Part shown: piece by piece, positions 59,552 to 64,000 of the stretch
Layout: each line of letters begins with the position of its first letter
Position numbering within the stretch: position 1 is the first letter of the stretch
Source: Actinomadura madurae
GTDB lineage: Bacteria; Actinomycetota; Actinomycetes; Streptosporangiales; Streptosporangiaceae
Assembly: GCF_900115095.1 (NCBI RefSeq)
Contig: NZ_FOVH01000006.1
Span: 186,001-250,000, forward strand
Direction: 5' to 3'
Length of the DNA stretch: 64,000 nt
Translations under genes and position numbers: made by a program
Notes under the pieces: generated by a model
The model's database searches: none
What the model was told of the DNA's origin: nothing
Seen by the model: the letters and a program-made list of their open reading frames with translations, nothing else

Positions 59552-61162
59552 TCAGGTGCTGGCGGACAGCTCCAGGTCCTTGACCTTCGGGTCGCCCTCG
59601 TCGGCCAGGTAGTCCGACCCGCGGGTCGCGTCCTCCCCGTCCGCGAGCTTGGCGGCCTTGCACACCACCGTGCCGGCGACCGCGACCACCACGTTGACGG
59701 CGAGCGCCAGCATGCCGGCGTAGACCGTCATCTTGGTGTCGAGGCCGAGGTCGCTCAGCGGGTAGGCCGAGCCGCCGAAGTGCTCCTTGCCCTTCGCCGG
59801 GTTCGGGATCTGGTACAGCATCCACAGGCCCGCGGCCATGCCGCCGGCCCAGCCGGCGATGAGCGCGCCGCGGTGGAACCAGCGCGTCATCAGCCCGAGC
59901 GCCACCGACGGCAGCGTCTGCAGGATGATGACGCCGCCGATGAGCTGCAGGTCGATCGAGAACTCGGGGTCGAGCGCGAGGATGCACGCCACCGCGCCGG
60001 CCTTGACGATCAGCGAGACCAGCTTGCTGACGGTCGCCTCCTCCTTCGCGTCGGCGTCGCGGCGGATGTACTCCTTGTAGATGTTGCGGGTGAACAGGTT
60101 GGCCGCCGCGATCGACATGATCGCCGCCGGGACCAGCGCGCCGATGCCGACGGCGGCGAACGCCACGCCGGCGAACCAGTCCGGGAACATGCGGTCGAAC
60201 AGCACCGGGACCACGGTGTTGGTGTCGGCCTTGCCGTCGGTGCCGACGGGCGTCACGCCCGCGGCGATGGCCATGTAGCCGAGCAGCGCGATCAGCCCGA
60301 GCACGAGGCTGTAGGCGGGCAGCGCCGCCATGTTCCGCTTGATCACGTTGCGGTTCTTGCTGGCCAGCACGCCGGTGACGCTGTGCGGGTACAGGAACAG
60401 GGCCATCGCCGAGCCGAGCGCGAGCATGGCGTAGTTCAGCTGGCCGCTGCCGGCGATCGTGATGCCGTCGCCGGGCGCCGGCGTCTTGTCGAACTTGTCC
60501 TTCGCCGCGTCGAAGATGTCGCCCCAGCCGCCGAGCTTGGCCGGGATGTACAGCACCGCGACGATGATGACCAGGTAGATCAGCAGGTCCTTGACGAACG
60601 CGATGAGCGCGGGCGCCCGCAGGCCGGACTGGTAGGTGTAGGCCGCCAGGATCACGAACGCGATGATGATCGGCCAGTGCCCGTTCACGCCCATCGCCTT
60701 CAGCACCGCCTCGATGCCGACGAGCTGCAGCGCGATGTAGGGCATCGTGGCGACGATGCCGGTGATCGCGACGACGAGGGCCAGCGTCGGCGAGCCGAAC
60801 CTGGCCCGGACGAAGTCGGCGGGCGTGACGAAGCCGTGCACGTGCGACACCGACCAGAGCCGGATCAGCACGAGGAACACCAGCGGGTACACGACGATCG
60901 TGTACGGGACGGCGAAGAAGCCCGCCGCGCCCGCGCCGAACACCAGGGCCGGGACGGCCACGAAGGTGTAGGCGGTGTAGAGGTCGCCGCCGATCAGGAA
61001 CCAGGTGATCCAGCTGCCGAAGCTGCGCCCGCCGAGCCCCCACTCGTCGAGGTTGTGCATGGTGTCGGGCCGCCGCCACCGGGCGGCGACGAAGCCCATC
61101 CCGCTGACGAGCAGGAAGAGCACGGCGAATACGGTGATCTCGGTGATGTGGTCGCTCGCCAT
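59552..61162 (-). CDS. Sodium:solute symporter (SSS family)
   Basis: A 536-residue transporter with about 13 helices. SSS-type features include GGRSFGSWITWFLIGGDLYTAYTF (about 44-67), FVTPADFVRARFGS (about 110) and SIAAANLFTRNIYKEY (about 348). Acetate, pantothenate and other monocarboxylates are common substrates; none can be assigned. It follows a DUF3311 gene by four bases, the usual two-component arrangement for this subgroup, and ends before a strong terminator. Confidence 0.93.
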   Translation of the reverse strand: MASDHITEITVFAVLFLLVSGMGFVAARWRRPDTMHNLDEWGLGGRSFGSWITWFLIGGDLYTAYTFVAVPALVFGAGAAGFFAVPYTIVVYPLVFLVLIRLWSVSHVHGFVTPADFVRARFGSPTLALVVAITGIVATMPYIALQLVGIEAVLKAMGVNGHWPIIIAFVILAAYTYQSGLRAPALIAFVKDLLIYLVIIVAVLYIPAKLGGWGDIFDAAKDKFDKTPAPGDGITIAGSGQLNYAMLALGSAMALFLYPHSVTGVLASKNRNVIKRNMAALPAYSLVLGLIALLGYMAIAAGVTPVGTDGKADTNTVVPVLFDRMFPDWFAGVAFAAVGIGALVPAAIMSIAAANLFTRNIYKEYIRRDADAKEEATVSKLVSLIVKAGAVACILALDPEFSIDLQLIGGVIILQTLPSVALGLMTRWFHRGALIAGWAGGMAAGLWMLYQIPNPAKGKEHFGGSAYPLSDLGLDTKMTVYAGMLALAVNVVVAVAGTVVCKAAKLADGEDATRGSDYLADEGDPKVKDLELSAST

Positions 61163-61166
61163 CGGC

Positions 61167-61415
61167 TCAGCCCCGCTTCTTCGTCATCTGGTAGACGATG
61201 ACCGTGCAGGCCACGCCGAGCGGGATGAAGGAGAGCTGGATCCAGTAGAAGGCGGGGAAGCCGGCGAGCCGCGGGCTGTCGCTGTTGTAGAGGAGCGTCA
61301 GCAGCGGGACCACGACCGGGACGACCAGCAGCCAGTTCCAGGCGCTCCGGTCGGAGCGGGCGTCCCCCGGCGGGGGCTGGTCCGGGGCCGGTTCTTTGGA
61401 TGTGTCGGGAGCCAA
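61167..61415 (-). CDS. DUF3311 small membrane protein, partner of the symporter
   Basis: An 82-residue protein with two hydrophobic helices (WNWLLVVPVVVPLLTLLY and FYWIQLSFIPLGVACTVIVY) and the DUF3311 pattern. I chose TTG 61415 because a perfect AGGAGG lies six bases upstream (61422-61427) and the first residues then fit the family; the longer frame to 61589 has no such signal. It is co-transcribed with the symporter four bases later and is thought to be a small accessory subunit. Confidence 0.8.
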   Translation of the reverse strand: MAPDTSKEPAPDQPPPGDARSDRSAWNWLLVVPVVVPLLTLLYNSDSPRLAGFPAFYWIQLSFIPLGVACTVIVYQMTKKRG

Positions 61416-61607
61416 GGGGGTCCTCCTCGTCTCGCCCGCGCACGGTCCGTCCGGTTCGCGAAACGGGGGCCGTGCCCGGGTATGCGGCCGGGCGAGCCTA
61501 CACACCCGCTGATCACAGCTCGATCTCGGCCGCGGTACGACTTGGATGGATCGGTCCATTTCAGGAACGTCCAGGTCAAGCCGGATCAACGGCCGGTCAG
61601 GGGACGG

Positions 61608-62165
61608 TCAGACGGTCCGGTCCGCGGCGGTCTTCGGCTCGTGCCGCACGTCGGTGGGCAGGTTCAGCTCCCGCGTCCACGCGGCGAACTCCACCAGGAC
61701 GCCGTCGGGGTCCTTGAAGTAGATCGAGCGCACGAAGACGCCGTCGTGGTTCTCCGGCGCGACGCCGAACTCGCTGTCGTCGTGGTTCAGCAGGACGCCG
61801 ACGTCGATCCCCTTGGCGATGAGGCGGTCGCGGTACTCCTCGATGCGCTCGGGCGGGACGTCGAACGCGATGTGGTTCATCGACCCGACGGCCGACAGCA
61901 GCTCGCCCCGGTCGGGCAGGCCCTTCGGCGCGGACACGCCGGGGACCGGCTCCGGGGCGTCGGGGAACCAGAAGAACGCCAGGGCGTCGCCGCCGCCGCA
62001 GTCGAAGAAGAAGTGCTGGCCCCAGCCCATCGGCAGCTCGATCGTCTTGATCAGCGGCATGCCGAGCACGCCCTCGTAGAAGTCCACCGTCCGCTTCATG
62101 TCGCTGCAGACCAGCGCGAGATGGTTGACCCCGCGCAGCTCGAACTCGGTGTTCTTCCTGGTCAT
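61608..62165 (-). CDS. VOC-family (glyoxalase/extradiol dioxygenase-like) protein
   Basis: A 185-residue vicinal-oxygen-chelate protein: first metal His in GVNHLALVCSD (about 15), second in SMNHIAFDVP (about 95) and the C-terminal Glu in DPDGVLVEFAAW (about 160). The spacing is that of a two-module VOC fold with an intact metal site. It may be a dioxygenase, isomerase or lyase on a small metabolite. ATG 62165 has GGAGAGC upstream and diverges from the trp leader 61 bases away. Confidence 0.88.
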   Translation of the reverse strand: MTRKNTEFELRGVNHLALVCSDMKRTVDFYEGVLGMPLIKTIELPMGWGQHFFFDCGGGDALAFFWFPDAPEPVPGVSAPKGLPDRGELLSAVGSMNHIAFDVPPERIEEYRDRLIAKGIDVGVLLNHDDSEFGVAPENHDGVFVRSIYFKDPDGVLVEFAAWTRELNLPTDVRHEPKTAADRTV

Positions 62166-62214
62166 GGGGCGCCGCTCTCCGTGCCGTAAGTGATCCCTTG
62201 CCGTGTCCCCATGG

Positions 62215-62220
62215 TAACCT
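62215..62220 (+). promoter_or_regulatory. -10-like box of the trp leader transcript
   Basis: TAACCT (TAnnnT) lies six bases before the ATG of trpL, so the leader peptide is probably made from a leaderless mRNA. Confidence 0.55.
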
Positions 62221-62226
62221 CGCCGC

Positions 62227-62265
62227 ATGCGAACCGCAGCCTCCCGGTGGTGGTGGCGCCGCTGA
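62227..62265 (+). CDS. trpL: trp operon leader peptide with three tandem Trp codons
   Basis: A 12-codon frame, MRTAASRWWWRR, starting at ATG 62227 and stopping at TGA 62263-62265. Three consecutive TGG codons directly upstream of the anthranilate synthase gene are the signature of ribosome-mediated attenuation: stalling at TGG when charged tRNA-Trp is scarce. The last codons form one arm of the hairpin at 62255-62274. Too short for ordinary gene callers. Confidence 0.9.
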   Translation: MRTAASRWWWRR

Positions 62266-62331
62266 GGCGGCGCCGGTTCGTGCGTGTTCCAGACCAGGCG
62301 ACCGTCCTCACCCGGCGGTCGTTTCTCGTTT
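62255..62331 (+). promoter_or_regulatory. trp attenuator: pause hairpin and terminator before trpE(G)
   Basis: GGCGCCGC at 62255-62262 pairs with GCGGCGCC at 62267-62274 (pause hairpin). CGACCG at 62299-62304 pairs with CGGTCG at 62316-62321, followed by the U-rich TTTCTCGTTT at 62322-62331, giving an intrinsic terminator. CCAGGCGA at 62294-62301 can instead pair with TCGCCTGG at 62331-62338, which would break the terminator stem. Which fold wins would depend on the ribosome position on trpL. Confidence 0.75.
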
Positions 62332-62367
62332 CGCCTGGGTGGGGCCCGACTTGAGGGGCCACCAACG

Positions 62368-64000
62368 GTGGAGACCGTCTCACAGCAGCCGCTGACCAGC
62401 GAGTTCGTCACGGCCGGGGGCGTACGGGTGACCCGTACGGCGACCCCGGTCGACTCCGAGCGCAAGTCCAGCGTGCTGAACGCACTCGTCGCCGCCGTGG
62501 GCGAGCGGCGCGGCGGGGTGCTCAGCTCCGGCATGGAGTATCCGGGCCGCTACAGCCGCTGGCACATGGCCTACGTCGATCCCTGCCTGGAGATCGTCGC
62601 CCGCGGCCGGACGGTCGCCGTCCGGCCGCTGAACGGGCGCGGCCGGGTCGTCCTGCCGGCGCTGGCAGGGGCGCTGCGCGGCGCCGGCGAGGTGCGGGCG
62701 GACGAGCCCGGCCTGTTCGAGGTCTTCGTCCCGCCCTCGGAGGAGTTCTTCGCCGAGGAGGAGCGCAGCCGCCAGCCGACGGTCTTCACCGCCGTGCGCG
62801 CCGTGGTCGACCTGTTCCGCTGCGAGGACCCGCACCTCGGCCTGTACGGGGCCTTCGGGTACGACCTGTCGCTGCAGTTCGAGCCGCTGCGGACCCGCCT
62901 GGAGCGGCCGGACGACCAGCGCGACCTCGTCCTGCACCTCGCCGACGAGATGGTCGTCGTCGACCGCAAGCGCGAGACCTCGCACCGGATCTCCTACGAC
63001 TTCGAGGTGGACGGGGCGGGCACCGGGGGGCTGCCGCGCGACACCGGGGCGACGCCCGTCCGGCCGCGGGCGGAATCGCCGGCCCAGCCCGTCCCCGGCG
63101 TGTACGCGCGGATGGTCCGGGAGGCCAAGGAGAAGTTCGTCCGCGGCGACCTGTTCGAGGTCACGCCCGGGCACGCGATGTACGGGCGCTGCGACGCGCC
63201 CGCGGCCTTCTTCGAGCGGCTGCGGGAGACCAACCCGGCGCCCTACGAGTTCCTGTTCAACCTGGGCGACGGGGAGTACCTGGTCGGCGCGTCGCCCGAG
63301 ATGTTCGTGCGGGTCACCGGGGACCGCGTGGAGACCTGCCCGATCGCCGGGACGATCAAGCGCGGCGGCGACGCCCTGGAGGACGCCGAGCAGATCCGCG
63401 CGATCCTGTCGTCCGCGAAGGACGAGTCGGAGCTGACGATGTGCACCGACGTGGACCGCAACGACAAGTCGCGGGTCTGCGTGCCCGGCAGCGTGCGGGT
63501 CCTCGGCCGCCGGCAGATCGAGATGTACTCGCGGCTGATCCACACCGTGGACCACATCGAGGGCCGGCTGCGCCCCGGCTTCGACGCGCTGGACGCCTTC
63601 CTCACCCACATGTGGGCGGTCACCGTCACCGGCGCGCCGAAGGCGTGGGCGATGCAGTTCATCGAGGACCACGAGGAGTCGCCCCGCCGCTGGTACGGCG
63701 GCGCGGTCGGCTTCGTCGGCTTCGACGGCTCGATGAACACCGGCCTCACGCTGCGGACCGCGCAGATCCGCGACGGCGTCGCGACCGTCCGGGCCGGGGC
63801 GACGCTGCTGTACGACTCCGACCCCGACGAGGAGGAGCGCGAGACCCACCTGAAGGCCAGCGCGCTGCTGAGCGCGCTCGCCGCCGCGCAGCGGCCCGCC
63901 GGGGCCGCCGGGGCGGAGGAGGCGCCGCTTCCCGCGCATCCGGGCGACGGCCTGAAGGTCCTCCTCGTCGACCACGAGGACTCGTTCGTCAACACGCTCG
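62368..64000 (+). CDS. trpE: Fused anthranilate synthase TrpE-TrpG, 3' end beyond the window
   Basis: The frame stays open to the window edge (544 codons). Residues about 1-510 are the TrpE-type chorismate-binding subunit: the chorismate core runs from about 250 to 505 with CPIAGTIKRGGDA, DRNDKSRVC, VDHIEGRL and VTVTGAPKAWAM. At about 529 a glutamine amidotransferase domain begins (KVLLVDHEDSFVNTL), so this is the fused TrpE(G) type known in some actinomycetes and rhizobia. It makes anthranilate from chorismate and glutamine. GTG 62368 follows GAGGGG and lies 37 bases after the attenuator. Confidence 0.95.
   Translation, partial: METVSQQPLTSEFVTAGGVRVTRTATPVDSERKSSVLNALVAAVGERRGGVLSSGMEYPGRYSRWHMAYVDPCLEIVARGRTVAVRPLNGRGRVVLPALAGALRGAGEVRADEPGLFEVFVPPSEEFFAEEERSRQPTVFTAVRAVVDLFRCEDPHLGLYGAFGYDLSLQFEPLRTRLERPDDQRDLVLHLADEMVVVDRKRETSHRISYDFEVDGAGTGGLPRDTGATPVRPRAESPAQPVPGVYARMVREAKEKFVRGDLFEVTPGHAMYGRCDAPAAFFERLRETNPAPYEFLFNLGDGEYLVGASPEMFVRVTGDRVETCPIAGTIKRGGDALEDAEQIRAILSSAKDESELTMCTDVDRNDKSRVCVPGSVRVLGRRQIEMYSRLIHTVDHIEGRLRPGFDALDAFLTHMWAVTVTGAPKAWAMQFIEDHEESPRRWYGGAVGFVGFDGSMNTGLTLRTAQIRDGVATVRAGATLLYDSDPDEEERETHLKASALLSALAAAQRPAGAAGAEEAPLPAHPGDGLKVLLVDHEDSFVNTL

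Noticed and set aside
62368..64000. TrpE(G) as a truncated or broken gene
   Set aside because: The frame is open and intact up to the window edge; the amidotransferase domain has just begun, so the truncation is only that of the window.

Overview
The window is very GC-rich DNA from an actinomycete. The GC bias at third codon positions, the many GTG starts, the leaderless promoters, the aceA/RamB-type pair, glucosyl-3-phosphoglycerate synthase, MsiK-type sugar transport, an ECF41 sigma factor and a fused TrpE-TrpG all fit Actinomycetota. A Streptosporangiales / Thermomonosporaceae-like host (such as Actinomadura) is my inference; no rRNA, tRNA, CRISPR array or phage was seen. About 54 genes fill the window and no gene-free stretch exceeds 300 bases.

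Left part (1-9 kb): the end of an ABC-2 export operon, a secreted M1 aminopeptidase, isocitrate lyase (aceA) facing a RamB-like regulator, gpgS, and an acyl-CoA dehydrogenase behind a pair of palindromic operators. From 9 to 21 kb the same layout occurs twice: a secreted serine hydrolase divergent from an unusual two-module histidine kinase plus a NarL-type response regulator. Between the two copies lies a TetR/SDR pair whose shared promoter is a 58-bp hairpin.

20.7-28.4 kb is a carbohydrate locus: a Tat-exported toroid-like protein and an HSL esterase diverge from LacI, an FAD oxidoreductase, a sugar-binding lipoprotein and two permeases, with no ATPase. 28.5-35.4 kb holds a candidate nitrogen-heterocycle or cyclic-imide catabolic system: NCS1 symporter, asparaginase-like amidase, PucR regulator, NodB/PuuE-type hydrolase, OYE flavoprotein and a DUF1989 protein. 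The two transcription units share the same palindromic site, TAGAG-N4-CTCTA. 35.5-39 kb carries an SDR, an ECF41 sigma factor with an FAD/NAD oxidoreductase, and a RibD-like reductase.

39-50.5 kb: a GH3 glucosidase preceded by a DasR-type (dre) operator, a seven-repeat FG-GAP protein, an unknown protein coupled to a sarcosine-oxidase-like flavoprotein, a GH26-like protein, two TetR regulators and a large M36 metalloprotease. 50.4-59.4 kb is one long leftward operon: a secreted EEP nuclease/phosphatase, two unknown proteins, a peptide/sugar (family 5) binding protein, LacI, two permeases and two ATPases, with a 20-bp LacI-type operator at its head. 59.5-62.2 kb encodes a DUF3311/sodium-solute symporter pair and a VOC protein. 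The window ends in trpE(G), preceded by a leaderless trpL with three Trp codons and an attenuator.
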